A stretch of 64,000 bases of DNA from assembly GCF_900230255.1 (NCBI RefSeq), contig NZ_OCNJ01000004.1, positions 310,001 to 374,000 on the forward strand, given 5' to 3'. A program made the position numbers and the translations under genes. Origin of the DNA: Caenispirillum bisanense. Lineage in GTDB: Bacteria > Pseudomonadota > Alphaproteobacteria > Rhodospirillales > Rhodospirillaceae. Shown here piece after piece: positions 30,502 to 39,514 of this stretch. Within the stretch, counting starts at the first letter, position 1, and the number at the start of each line of letters is the position of its first letter. The notes under the pieces were generated by a model. That model saw only the letters and a list, made by a program, of their open reading frames with translations. It did no database searches and was not told the origin of the DNA.

Positions 30502-32145
30502 CTACACCTCCCCGCGCGCCGCCAGGGCCGTCATCCGGTCGGCGATGCGGCAGGCCAGCGCCTGGATGGTCAGCGACGGGTTGACGCCGCCGCTGGTCGG
30601 GAACAGCGAGCCGTCGCAGATCCACAGGTTGGGGATGTCCCAGGTGCGGCCGTCGGCGTCGGCGACGCTGGTGCGCGGGTCGGCGCCGAATCGGCAGCCA
30701 CCCATGAGGTGCGCCGTCGACGACGACGAGAACACGTCGCTGCCGCGGATGGCGCGCAGGCCCTGCTCCATGAACCCCATGGCGTGCTGGAACAGCCGCT
30801 TGTCGTCGTCGTGGTAGCCGAAGGTCACCCGCGCCACCGGCAGGCCGTGCTCGTCCACCTGATCGGCGAGTCGCACCCGGTTGGCGTCCTGCGGCAGGGT
30901 CTCGCCGACGATGCGCAGCCCGGCGTAATGGTTGTAGTCGGTCATCTTCTGCCGCAGCGGCATGCCCCACAGACCCGTGTTGGCGATCTCGTGCGCCCAT
31001 TCCACCGGCATGGGGCCCTGGCTCATGAAGGCGTAGTGGCCGGGGAAGTCCTTGCCGTCGTCGGTGTAGTTCCAGTGCTCGCAGGCGGCCATGGACGGTG
31101 GCCCCTTGTACGAGCGGATTTCCTCGGGGAAGCGCGCCCATGAGGCGTGGTTGGAATGCACCATCAGTGACGCCCCCACCAGCCCGCTCGAATTGGCGAG
31201 CCCGTCGGGGAAGCGGTCGGTGGCCGAGTTCAGCAGCAGGCGCGGCGTTTCCACCGAATAGCCCGCCACCACCACGTGGCGCGCCTTCTGCCGCCGCCAG
31301 TCGCCGCCGCCGCGGCGGTAGAGCACGCCGGTGGCGCGGCCGCGGTCGTTGGTCTCCACCCGCCCGACCATGGCCTGGTCGCGGATCTCGGCCCCCGCCG
31401 CCACGGCGCGCGGGATCCACACCGTCAGGGCGCTCTGCTTGGCGTTGGTGGAGCAGCCGTACTTGCAGAAGCCGCGGTAGACGCACGGGTGGGCCAGGCC
31501 GCGCGGCGCCGACAGAGTGGCGAGCGGCGTCGGCGACCACGGCACGCCCAGCGCCTCGCAGGCCTCGGCGAGCTTCAGGCCGGCGGCGTTCACCTCGTGC
31601 GGGCGGTCGGGGTAGGGCCCGCGCCGCCGCCCCCAGGGGTAGCGCACCGGGCCGGCGATCTTCAGCGCTTCCTCCACCTCCTCGTAATAGGGCTCCATCT
31701 CCTCCCAGCTGACCGGCCAGTCGTGGCCGTAGCCGAGCTGCGAGCGGGCCTTGAACCACTTGGGGCGGAAGCGCAGCGACACCATCTGGTAGTGCACCGT
31801 CGAGCCGCCCACCGCCCGGCCCGAGTTGTTGGAGCCGAGCGTCACCGGGTCGTCGCCGTCGACGATGCGGTCGTCGTTCCAATAGAGGTCGTGCTGCGAC
31901 CGTTCGTCGGAGGCGAAGTCCTCCAGCGGCCGCCACCACGTACCGGCGTCGAAGGCGACGACGGAGAAGCCTGCCTCCGCCAGCCGGCAGGCGAGCGTGC
32001 CGCCGCCGGCGCCGGTGCCGACGATGGCGAAGTCGACCGCCTCGTCCTCGCGGTAGGTGCGCATGGGCACCCAGCCGCCGCGCCGGAACACGTCCGGCGC
32101 CCGGCCGCCGACCGCGACGGGCTGGTTCGGGACGCGCCCGGTCAT
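30502..32145 (-). CDS. GMC-family FAD oxidoreductase (gluconate-2-dehydrogenase-like large subunit)
   Basis: A 547-residue flavoprotein. The FAD motif is FAIVGTGAGGGTLACRLAEAG (about 39-58). GRAVGGSTVHYQMVSLR binds the flavin. The C-terminal GMC segment has AHLMGGCRFGADPRTSVAD and GSLFPTSGGVNPSLTIQALA, with the conserved active-site His/Asn pair. The GFCKYGCSTNAK region is typical of the membrane gluconate/sorbose dehydrogenase type. Substrate likely a sugar acid or alcohol. It overlaps the small-subunit gene by ATGA, but no cytochrome c subunit gene is adjacent. Confidence 0.9.
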   Translation of the reverse strand: MTGRVPNQPVAVGGRAPDVFRRGGWVPMRTYREDEAVDFAIVGTGAGGGTLACRLAEAGFSVVAFDAGTWWRPLEDFASDERSQHDLYWNDDRIVDGDDPVTLGSNNSGRAVGGSTVHYQMVSLRFRPKWFKARSQLGYGHDWPVSWEEMEPYYEEVEEALKIAGPVRYPWGRRRGPYPDRPHEVNAAGLKLAEACEALGVPWSPTPLATLSAPRGLAHPCVYRGFCKYGCSTNAKQSALTVWIPRAVAAGAEIRDQAMVGRVETNDRGRATGVLYRRGGGDWRRQKARHVVVAGYSVETPRLLLNSATDRFPDGLANSSGLVGASLMVHSNHASWARFPEEIRSYKGPPSMAACEHWNYTDDGKDFPGHYAFMSQGPMPVEWAHEIANTGLWGMPLRQKMTDYNHYAGLRIVGETLPQDANRVRLADQVDEHGLPVARVTFGYHDDDKRLFQHAMGFMEQGLRAIRGSDVFSSSSTAHLMGGCRFGADPRTSVADADGRTWDIPNLWICDGSLFPTSGGVNPSLTIQALACRIADRMTALAARGEV

Positions 32146-32744
32146 GGCTTTTCCTCGGCTTCCCACGGGTCGCGCTGGCCGGGCTGCAGGCGGGCGTAGC
32201 CGCGCGGGCTGGCCGGGCCGCCGAAGCCGATCTCGCTCCACGCCGCCGGATGGGCGTAGTAGACGGCCACCACTTCGAGCTGCAGCATCTCGCTGAAGAA
32301 CCGGCCGGCCTCCAGCCCCTGCCACGCCGCGGCGACGCGCACCGTGCCGGCCTGCACCGATTGCAGGATCTCGTCCTGGCGGCCGCCGGCGAGGTCGGTG
32401 AATCCCGTGCCGAAGCGCGCCTGCGCCTCCGCCTCCATGCCGCGCAGGGCCTGCTGCCACGCCTGCCCCATGGGCGGCAGCGAGGCGTGGCGGTAGCCGT
32501 CGGAGCGGCCGCGCGCCAGCTTGTCGTCGATCCACGGCGCGATGGGCACCGGCTGCGGCATCATGCGGGCGCAGACGGCTTCGAGGACGGCATAGTCGGG
32601 CGGGTCGAGGAAGCGCGGCGGCGGCACGTTCTCCAGCCGCTCGCGCACCGCCGCGCGGGTGGCGTCGTTCCACGACGGGCTGTCCCATTTGGCGAGCACG
32701 TCGTAGTCGCGGTAGGGGGTGTGGAAGGTGCCGTGGCCGGTCAT
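32142..32744 (-). CDS. Gluconate 2-dehydrogenase subunit 3-like protein
   Basis: A 200-residue protein matching the small (gamma, subunit 3) partner of GMC dehydrogenases: PPRFLDPPDYAVLEAVCARM near residue 45 and FFSEMLQLEVVAVYYAHPAAW near residue 160 are typical. Subunit 3 members often carry a Tat signal; here the N-terminus (MTGHGTFHTPYRDYDV) does not, so the complex might stay cytoplasmic or be exported by another route. Both ends overlap neighbours by ATGA, a tightly coupled three-gene operon. Confidence 0.83.
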   Translation of the reverse strand: MTGHGTFHTPYRDYDVLAKWDSPSWNDATRAAVRERLENVPPPRFLDPPDYAVLEAVCARMMPQPVPIAPWIDDKLARGRSDGYRHASLPPMGQAWQQALRGMEAEAQARFGTGFTDLAGGRQDEILQSVQAGTVRVAAAWQGLEAGRFFSEMLQLEVVAVYYAHPAAWSEIGFGGPASPRGYARLQPGQRDPWEAEEKP

Positions 32745-33559
32745 GGCTCCTCGTCCTCCAGCAGCAGCAGGGCCGCCAGGCCGGCCAGCGCCACGCCGGT
32801 GAAGCCCGGCGGCGCCGGCAGCGGCGGTCCCTGCAGGATCATCTGGCTCCAGGTCTTCCAGCCGCCCATGTTGCGGTGGATGCCGTAGGCGTGGAAGGCG
32901 ACGCCGGCCAGCCCGAGCAGCGCCGTCGCCCCCGACAGCGACCGCGCCGCCGCGATCACCGCCGGCCCCGGCTGCACCGCGGCGGCGGCCAGCGCCACGG
33001 CGGCGGCGGGCGGCACCGTCACCGGCAGCACCATGTAGGGGTTCTGCCAGGCACCACGGAAATGCAGCAGCGCCACCTCCGCCACCGTGCCGACCAGCCC
33101 CACCGAAGCGGCGAGGCCGAGGCGCTGCGCCGCACTCCGCCGCGTGCGCCGGCCGCCGCCGATGAGGGTGCGCGGCCCGTGCTCCGCCCCCGGCTCCTCC
33201 AGGCGCTTGGCGGCGAGGCCGAACAGGCCGGCCAGCAGCATGGTCCCCGGTGCCCCGAGCGGCGCGCCGTAGAACAGGTTCATCCACCCGAGGCCGCCGG
33301 GCCGCTTGAGGATGTTGTAGGCGTGGAACCCGAGCCCGCCGGCGCCGGTGGCGGCGAGCGCGCCGTAGATCGCCTCCGCCCCGCGCCCGGTGCGCCGGCG
33401 CGACAGCAGCCCGCGCAGGGCGGTGACGAGCCCGAGGGCGCCGAGGCTCGGCGCCACCCCCATGGCCGGGTTGCGGTAGTGCGCCCGGGTGTGCTCCAGC
33501 CCGCTGTCGGCCATGCCGCTGAACGCCAGCAGCGCCGCCGCGCCGTGTAGCAGTTGCAC
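32741..33559 (-). CDS. Multi-spanning membrane protein of the GMC operon (5' end uncertain)
   Basis: From the GTG at 33559 the product has 272 residues with about seven hydrophobic segments, including RGLGFHAYNILKR-like and GVAFHAYGIHRNMGGW repeats, so it has an internal duplication of a HAYxIxR motif. It probably anchors the GMC dehydrogenase or passes electrons to the quinone pool, inferred only from the coupled operon. The frame stays open upstream to 33893 with coding-like codons and a further hydrophobic stretch but lacks ATG, GTG or TTG, so the true start is probably further 5' (see next entry). Confidence 0.65.
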   Translation of the reverse strand: MQLLHGAAALLAFSGMADSGLEHTRAHYRNPAMGVAPSLGALGLVTALRGLLSRRRTGRGAEAIYGALAATGAGGLGFHAYNILKRPGGLGWMNLFYGAPLGAPGTMLLAGLFGLAAKRLEEPGAEHGPRTLIGGGRRTRRSAAQRLGLAASVGLVGTVAEVALLHFRGAWQNPYMVLPVTVPPAAAVALAAAAVQPGPAVIAAARSLSGATALLGLAGVAFHAYGIHRNMGGWKTWSQMILQGPPLPAPPGFTGVALAGLAALLLLEDEEP

Positions 33560-33825
33560 CGCCCGCTCGCGCAGCAGGCGGCGAAAGACGCGGCGGCGGC
33601 GGCGCGGCGGGCGGATCTCGGGAGCGGTGGGATGCAGCGCGGCGGCGAGGGCATGGCCGGCGGCCAGCGCGGCGAGGGCACCGACGCCGACACGCCGCGG
33701 ACTACCGAACAGCAGGTCGTCGCGCCGGCTGGGTTCCGGTGCGGCCGGACGGCGGCGCCGGCCGATCAGAAAGGCGGCGACGCCCTGCCGCGGTCGTGCC
33801 AGTCCTGCCCCGAGCTCTGCCGCAT
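33560..33825 (-). other. Probable missing 5' part of the membrane-protein gene, out of frame
   Basis: In the frame of the downstream gene this stretch encodes RRDDLLFGSPRRVG followed by the hydrophobic VGALAALAAGHALAAALHP, with very GC-rich third positions, but contains no start codon. An ATG at 33825 preceded by GGAGGAGG opens a second frame (MRQSSG) that stops at 33766. A -1 shift within the G run at 33808-33811 would join the two, giving a protein of about 361 residues. It could be a real frameshift, a sequencing error or a phase-variable tract. Confidence 0.45.
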
Positions 33826-33892
33826 GCCTCCTCCGGCCGTCGATGACGCTGATGGGGAGGCAACGCCCGCACCGTCGACCGGGGTTGCCGCA

Positions 33893-34930
33893 TCAGCCGG
33901 CGGCGGCGTCCTCGGCCGGGTTGGTGAAGAAGGGGCGCAGCGCGCCGCAGGCCTCGCAGTCGGTGGAGAACTGCGGCCCCTGCTTGCGCAGCCGCGCCGC
34001 CTTGCCGCACGCCGGGCAGGCCGCCTTGATGGCGGTATTGCCATCGCAGGCGCGGCACTTGAAGTAGTAGCCGAAGCGGCCGTAGCGGATTTCCACCGCA
34101 TCGCTGCCGCACTTGCCGCAGACGTGCGGCGCCCCGGCGGCGGGCGCGGGCGCGGGAGCCGGGGCGGGCGCGGGTTCGGGCGCCGGCTCTGGCACAGCCT
34201 TGCGCCGGCCGAGCGTCGGCTCGCGGCGCTCCCGCTTGGGCGGAGGTGGCGGAGGTGGCGGAGGCGGTTCGGGCGCCGCGGGCTCCGCCGCCGCGCCGCC
34301 GAGCGGCCGGTGGTTCTCGATGAGGAAGTCGGCGATGCGGTCCATCTCGTAGAGCCCCAGTTCGCCGAGCGTGCGGGCGAGCAGGCGGCGCGGCCGGCGC
34401 GACTCCACCAGGGCGCGCACCGTGTCGATCACCTCGTCGGCCTTGATGACCGCCGGGTCGAGCGCCCCCTTGCACGAAATGCGGCCCTGGTCGGAGATGG
34501 CGACCAGCACGTCGTAATGCCGTTCCTCGATGCCCGGCGCCAGCACGCCGCGCCGGCCGGCCGAGGGCTCCAGACGGTCGGCCAGCACTTGGCGCAGGAA
34601 TTCCGCCTGCAGGCGCGCCTGGTTGATGGGCGAGGGCATGCCCTTCGGGCGGTTGTCGAACCACCGGGTCCAATGACCGCGGACATCGATCTGCACGGCG
34701 TCGCTGACGCTCTTGCTCTCGACGATGACGAAGCCGTGCGGGTGCAGGACCAGATGGTCGATCTGCGCCGCGTCGCCCTCGTGCTCCAGGCGGATGCCGT
34801 TGAAGACGTGGATCTCCGGGTCGCGGGCGAAGCCGCGCTTCAGGTAGAAGGCGATCTGCTCTTCCGCCTTGCGACCGGCGGCACCGAACTTGTCGGCGGC
34901 GACGAAGGCGTCCAACTCCTTCAGGATCAT
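33893..34930 (-). CDS. NERD-domain (nuclease-related) protein with zinc ribbons
   Basis: A 345-residue cytoplasmic protein. The NERD domain (about 15-125) has FNGIRLEHEGDAAQIDHLVL and FVIVESKSVSD, a PD-(D/E)xK-like nuclease core with the Asp and Glu-x-Lys in place. A middle region about 130-210 leads to a low-complexity linker of ten prolines and Pro-Ala repeats. Then come zinc ribbons of the topoisomerase type: CGKCGSDAVEIRYGRFGYYFKC and C-A-C-P-A-C-type pairs, ending at CEACGALRPFF. The function of NERD proteins is unproven; DNA processing is likely. An ATG at 34942 or GTG at 34954 could also start it. Confidence 0.86.
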   Translation of the reverse strand: MILKELDAFVAADKFGAAGRKAEEQIAFYLKRGFARDPEIHVFNGIRLEHEGDAAQIDHLVLHPHGFVIVESKSVSDAVQIDVRGHWTRWFDNRPKGMPSPINQARLQAEFLRQVLADRLEPSAGRRGVLAPGIEERHYDVLVAISDQGRISCKGALDPAVIKADEVIDTVRALVESRRPRRLLARTLGELGLYEMDRIADFLIENHRPLGGAAAEPAAPEPPPPPPPPPPKRERREPTLGRRKAVPEPAPEPAPAPAPAPAPAAGAPHVCGKCGSDAVEIRYGRFGYYFKCRACDGNTAIKAACPACGKAARLRKQGPQFSTDCEACGALRPFFTNPAEDAAAG

Positions 34931-35077
34931 GGTGCGGCGCATCCCCCTGCTCACGATTCGTTCGTTCTTTACGGGCAGGCGAGCGCCGACGCAACCGGCC
35001 GAAGGTCATGGCCCCGAGGGACCGGTCTGGTCCCCGCCGGCCCGGTCGTGTATGCCGGAGGAAACGGGAGGAACGGC

Positions 35078-37621
35078 ATGATCGGCGGCGGCGGACCCCT
35101 GGCGGCCCTGGCAGTGATCCTGCGGCTGGCCCTGCGCGACCTGCGGGCGGCGCGGCGCAGCCTGGCGATCCTGGTGGCCGGCATCGCGCTGGGCGTCGCC
35201 GCCATCGCCGGCGGCGGCTCGGTGGCGGGCACGGCGCTGGAGGGCACGCGCGGGCAGGCACGCCTCGCGGTCGGCGGCGACCTGTCGCTGCGGCTGTTCC
35301 ACCGCCCCTTCACCGCCGCCGAGCAGGAGGCCCTGCGCACCGCCGGCCGCCTGTCGCTCACCGCCGAACTGCGCCCGCGCGCCGTCGTGCCCGGGGGCGA
35401 CCGCGGCACGCTGGTGGAGCTGAAGGCCGTCGACGCCGTCTATCCGCTGGTGGGCGCCGTCGACCTCGCGCCGCCGCAGCCGCTGGCCGCCGCCCTGACG
35501 CGCGGGCCGGACGGGCGCTGGGGCGCGGTCGCCGACGCCAGCCTGTTCGACGCCCTCGCCCTGCAACCCGGCGACACCCTGCGCCTCGGCGCCCTGACCG
35601 TCACCCTGCGCGCCCGCCTGGAGGCCGAGCCCGACCGCACCTTCCGCGCCCTGGAGCTGGGGCCGCGGGTGATGATCGCCGCCGAAGCCCTGGCCGAAAG
35701 CGGCCTCGCCACGCCCGGTGCGCCCGTCTACCACTACGCTCGTCTGTTGCTGCCCGAAGGTGCCGACGCCCGCGCCGCGGCGCAAGGCCTGGAGGATCGC
35801 TTCCCCGACGCCGGCTGGCGACTGGTGGAGGCGGCCGACGGCGTGCCGGGCCTGGAGCGCGTGCTCGCCATCGCAGAAGCGCTGCTGGTGCTCATCGGGC
35901 TGGCCGTGCTGCTGGTCGGCGCGCTGGGCGCGGCGGGCGCCGTGCGGGCGCACCTGACGGCACGGGCGCAGCGGCTGGCCGTGCTGCGCGCGCTCGGCGC
36001 CTCGCCGGCCGCGGCGGCGGCGGTGGGACTGGCACAGGTGGGGCTGGCGGCGGGGGTCGCCGTGGCGCTCGGCCTCGGGCTCGGTGCCGCGGCGGCGCTC
36101 GCCTGCCGGCCGCTGCTGGCGGGGCTCGGGCTCGCCGGGGCGGCGGGGGTGGTGCAGCCGCAGGCCCTGGCGGCGGCGGCCGGGTTCGGGCTGCTGGCGG
36201 CGGGGCTCGCCGCCCTCGGGCCGCTCGACACCCTGGCGCGCACGCCGGCGCCGCGCCTGCTGACCGGCGCCCCGGCCGCCCCACCGCGACGGCGCCGCCG
36301 CATGGCGCTGCTGACGGCGGCGGGCGCCGGAGTGGCCGGGATCGCCGCGGCGGTGCTGACCGACCTGCCGGTGGTGACGGTCGTCTTCCTCGCCCTGGTG
36401 ACCCTGGCCGGCCTCGCCGCCGCCGGTGGGGCGGTGCTGCTGCGGCGGGCGGCGGCGCGGGTGCGGGCGCCGGGACGGCCGGTGCTGCGCCTCGCCCTCG
36501 GCGCCCTCGCCCGCCCCGGTGGGCCGACGGCGCCGGTGATGACCACCCTCGGCCTCACCCTGACGGTGCTGGTGTGCATCGCCGCGCTCGACGCCAACGC
36601 CCGCCGCCACCTTGCCGCCACCCTGCCCGCCAGCGCGCCGGAGACCGTGCTGCTCGGCGTACCGCCGGAGGCCGCGCCGGCGCTCGTGGCCGATCTCGCC
36701 GCCCTGCCCGGCCTCGACCGGGTGCGCGCCGTGCCCTTCCTGCACGGCACGCTGGCGGCGGTGAACGGCGTGGCGGTGCGCGAGCGGCCGGTGCCGCGCG
36801 ACATGGCCTGGGTGGCGCGCGGCGACCGCGGCCTGTCGTGGGCCGCCGAGCCGCCGCCCGATACGGCCATCGTCGCCGGCACCTGGTGGGACGCTGCCCC
36901 GAGCACGGAGACGCGCCTGTCGGTGGATGCGCGGGTGGCGGAGCGCCTCGGCGTCGGGGTCGGCGATACGCTCACCCTCGCCATCCTCGGTCGGCCGGTG
37001 ACCGGCACCATCGCCAACCTGCGGCGGGTGGACTGGGCGCGGCTCGACCTCGACTTCCCCATCCTGCTCAGCCCGCCGCCCGAGCCGCCGCCGCACACGG
37101 TGGTGGTGGCCCTGTGGGGCACGCCGCAGGGCGTGGCGGCGGCCCGCGACCGCGCCGCCGCGCGCCTGCCGACGGTGGCGGCGCTCGACCTCGCGCCGGT
37201 GCTCGATAGGCTGACGGTCTTCGTGACCGGCGCCGCGACGGCGCTGACGGCGGCTTCCGGCCTGACGCTGGCCGCCGCCCTGGTGGTGCTGGCCGGCGCC
37301 ACGGCGGCGGACCAGCGGCGGCGGGTGCGCGAGGCGGCGGTGCTGACCATGATCGGGGCGACGCCGCGCCAGGTGCTGGCGGCGGGTCTGCTGGCGCACG
37401 GGCTGCTCGGGCTGGCGACGGCGGCCGCCGCCGTCCCGCTCGGGCTCGCGGCGGCCTGGGCGGTGCTGGCCGGCGCCCTGCCGGGCACGTGGCAGACGCC
37501 ACTCGCCGCGCCGCTCGGGCTGGCGGCGGCGGCCGTGGCGCTGCTGGCGGCGGTGGGCTGGGGCGTCACCGCCGCCGCCCTGCGCCACTCCCCGGCGGCG
37601 GTGCTGCGGCAGGTGGGGTGA
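35078..37621 (+). CDS. FtsX-like ABC transporter permease (YbbP type), orphan
   Basis: An 847-residue inner-membrane permease with two FtsX repeats. The N-terminal helix ILRLALRDLRAARRSLAILVAG is followed by a large periplasmic MacB-like domain (about 50-255), a four-helix block (about 260-450), a second periplasmic domain (about 520-700) and the C-terminal FtsX domain with RRRVREAAVLTMIGATPRQVL. This matches YbbP-type permeases that work with a LolD-like ATPase. No ATPase gene lies upstream or downstream in the window, so its partner must be elsewhere. ATG 35078 has GGGAGGAA upstream. Confidence 0.88.
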   Translation: MIGGGGPLAALAVILRLALRDLRAARRSLAILVAGIALGVAAIAGGGSVAGTALEGTRGQARLAVGGDLSLRLFHRPFTAAEQEALRTAGRLSLTAELRPRAVVPGGDRGTLVELKAVDAVYPLVGAVDLAPPQPLAAALTRGPDGRWGAVADASLFDALALQPGDTLRLGALTVTLRARLEAEPDRTFRALELGPRVMIAAEALAESGLATPGAPVYHYARLLLPEGADARAAAQGLEDRFPDAGWRLVEAADGVPGLERVLAIAEALLVLIGLAVLLVGALGAAGAVRAHLTARAQRLAVLRALGASPAAAAAVGLAQVGLAAGVAVALGLGLGAAAALACRPLLAGLGLAGAAGVVQPQALAAAAGFGLLAAGLAALGPLDTLARTPAPRLLTGAPAAPPRRRRRMALLTAAGAGVAGIAAAVLTDLPVVTVVFLALVTLAGLAAAGGAVLLRRAAARVRAPGRPVLRLALGALARPGGPTAPVMTTLGLTLTVLVCIAALDANARRHLAATLPASAPETVLLGVPPEAAPALVADLAALPGLDRVRAVPFLHGTLAAVNGVAVRERPVPRDMAWVARGDRGLSWAAEPPPDTAIVAGTWWDAAPSTETRLSVDARVAERLGVGVGDTLTLAILGRPVTGTIANLRRVDWARLDLDFPILLSPPPEPPPHTVVVALWGTPQGVAAARDRAAARLPTVAALDLAPVLDRLTVFVTGAATALTAASGLTLAAALVVLAGATAADQRRRVREAAVLTMIGATPRQVLAAGLLAHGLLGLATAAAAVPLGLAAAWAVLAGALPGTWQTPLAAPLGLAAAAVALLAAVGWGVTAAALRHSPAAVLRQVG

Positions 37622-37734
37622 TCCCCACACCCTGACGGGGTCCCCTCGTCGGGAAGCGGACGGCGCGACCGCGCCGCGCGGCCCCTGCCGTGGGAGGCAA
37701 GCGCGCGCCGCGCGCGCCCGGCGCCTGAGGGCGG

Positions 37735-37760
37735 TGCAGGGATCGTTCCCGATCCCTGCA
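37735..37760. terminator. Perfect 11-bp inverted repeat between convergent genes
   Basis: TGCAGGGATCG (37735-37745), TTCC, CGATCCCTGCA (37750-37760), two bases beyond the stop of the minus-strand LprI-like gene. It probably marks the end of that transcript. A second, bulged GC hairpin follows the FtsX gene at about 37630-37653. Neither has a T run. Confidence 0.55.
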
Positions 37761-37762
37761 CA

Positions 37763-39361
37763 TCACGGACAAAGGTCGCCGGCGTCGGGGGCACGGGTGG
37801 TGGCGGCGCAGAAGCTCATGCGGTGGTAGGACGTGCCCGAGGCCCGGTCGAGGTGGGTGACGCTGCGCACCGCCATGCGCACGCCGCCGCCGGGCAGCAG
37901 GAAGGCGTGCCGGCCGGGCGAGGTGGCGCGGTAGAATTCGTTCTCCTCCGCCGCCACCGGCTCCAGGGTCTCGCGGGCACCGGCGAAGCAGCCGCGCACG
38001 GCCTCGGCCAGGGCGGCCGCGCGGGCTTCCGCCTCCTCCGCCGAGGCGAGGTCGCCGACGTCGCAGAAATAGGCGGCGTCGGCGCCGACGTCGGCGGCGA
38101 TGCCGCAGACTTCCGCACCGGCCAGGGTCTCGGTGGCGACGTAGGCCTCCCAGTCGCTGTTCCAGGCGCCGGCGATGGGCTCGAACCGGGTCGCGCCGGC
38201 TTCGGCGACGCGCGTCAGGAAGGCGCAGGAGTCCGAAGGGGCGGCGGCGGTCTGCGCCATGCAGGCGTCGAAGCGCTCGACCAGGGCGGCGAGGGCCGGG
38301 CGCTTCAGGGCGGCCGGGCGGGTCGGCGCTGCGGCGGCGAGGGCGTCGCCGAAGCAGCGGGCGGCGGCATCGTCGGGATCGTCGAGGAAGGGCGTGTCGT
38401 CGGCGCCGTCCACCGCCACCGCCGTCAGGCGCACCGGCGCCGCCGGGTCGAGCGCCCGCTCGGCGGTCATGGTGCCGACGCAGCAGGAAGCGCAGTCGGG
38501 CACCGCCGACGGCGGGGGGTCGTCCTGTCCGCCGTCCGGCCGCCCGAGATCGAGCAGCGCCGCCGGCGTCAGGGCGGTGGTGACGCGCAAGCGGTCGCCG
38601 TCGAGTTCGGCGGTGTCGAGGCCGCCGTTGCAGCGGTCGCCGCCGGCCCACACCACCTCGGTGCGCAAGCGCCCGCGATCCTCCGCCACCGCCACCAGAT
38701 CACCGAACCAGCCGGTGCCGCCGAGGGTGAAGGCGGTCTGCACCAGGGCGCGGCCGTCGGGCAGGGTGCCGACGCGATGGGTGGCACCGTAGGCGAGGCC
38801 GAACGGCGCCAGCGCCGCGCCCGGTACCGCCACGAAGCCGTCCTCCACCGTCAGCGGCACATGCGCCGTGCCGGCGGTGCAGTCCTCCAGAGCCACGCCC
38901 TCGGCCTCGCCCGCATCGGCGAGCAGCACGGCGGTCAGGACGCATAGCGGATGGACTTCGCCCGCCGGCAGCCGGTCGGTCGGCGGCGGCGCGGCGCCGA
39001 GGGCGGCCAGGCGGGCGCGGTACTGGCCGGCGACGCAGGGCGCCGCGGCCCAGACGGCGGCGGGCGCCGGCTCCTCGTCGGCCGCGACGGTGGGCGCCGG
39101 GCAGGCGCGGTCGCGGGCGGCGATCCAGGCGCGCTGCTCCTGCGTCAGGCGCTTGGCGGCCTCGGGCTTGGCGGCCTTGCGGGCGGCGAAGGCCTCCGCC
39201 AGGGCCGCGTCCAGCGTCGCGAGCCCGCCGTCGGCGCAGATCAGCCGCTCCATGGCACCGCCGGCGGCAGTGCAGTCGAAGCTCGGCTCCGCCGCCGTCG
39301 CCGGCGCGGCGCCGAGCAGCGCCAGCAGCGCGCCCGTCAGGCACCCGATTCCCTTGCCCAT
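37763..39361 (-). CDS. Exported protein with LprI-like N-terminal domain, 532 aa
   Basis: The signal peptide is MGKGIGCLTGALLALLGAAPATAA. Residues about 25-115 match the LprI/DUF1311 lysozyme-inhibitor-type domain: SFDCTAAGGAMERLICADGG and LTQEQRAWIAARDRACP with paired cysteines. The remaining 400 residues form a large Cys-containing region of unknown fold (GDRCNGGLDTAEL, CASCCVGTM). LprI domains protect against host lysozyme in mycobacteria, but in this long form the role is unknown. ATG 39361 has GGGGGA upstream. It ends at a perfect inverted repeat. Confidence 0.75.
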   Translation of the reverse strand: MGKGIGCLTGALLALLGAAPATAAEPSFDCTAAGGAMERLICADGGLATLDAALAEAFAARKAAKPEAAKRLTQEQRAWIAARDRACPAPTVAADEEPAPAAVWAAAPCVAGQYRARLAALGAAPPPTDRLPAGEVHPLCVLTAVLLADAGEAEGVALEDCTAGTAHVPLTVEDGFVAVPGAALAPFGLAYGATHRVGTLPDGRALVQTAFTLGGTGWFGDLVAVAEDRGRLRTEVVWAGGDRCNGGLDTAELDGDRLRVTTALTPAALLDLGRPDGGQDDPPPSAVPDCASCCVGTMTAERALDPAAPVRLTAVAVDGADDTPFLDDPDDAAARCFGDALAAAAPTRPAALKRPALAALVERFDACMAQTAAAPSDSCAFLTRVAEAGATRFEPIAGAWNSDWEAYVATETLAGAEVCGIAADVGADAAYFCDVGDLASAEEAEARAAALAEAVRGCFAGARETLEPVAAEENEFYRATSPGRHAFLLPGGGVRMAVRSVTHLDRASGTSYHRMSFCAATTRAPDAGDLCP

Positions 39362-39514
39362 GACGTCCCCCGATCCCCCCTCGTCCGCCGAAAGTAGAGC
39401 CACCCCCCACGACGGCCGGCAAGATTGACCTTCGCCATACGCGCTGGTGGACTCTCCTGCGGCCTCGGCATGGGGAATGGCGCCGGGACGTCGCCGGAAA
39501 GGGGGAAGACCGTC

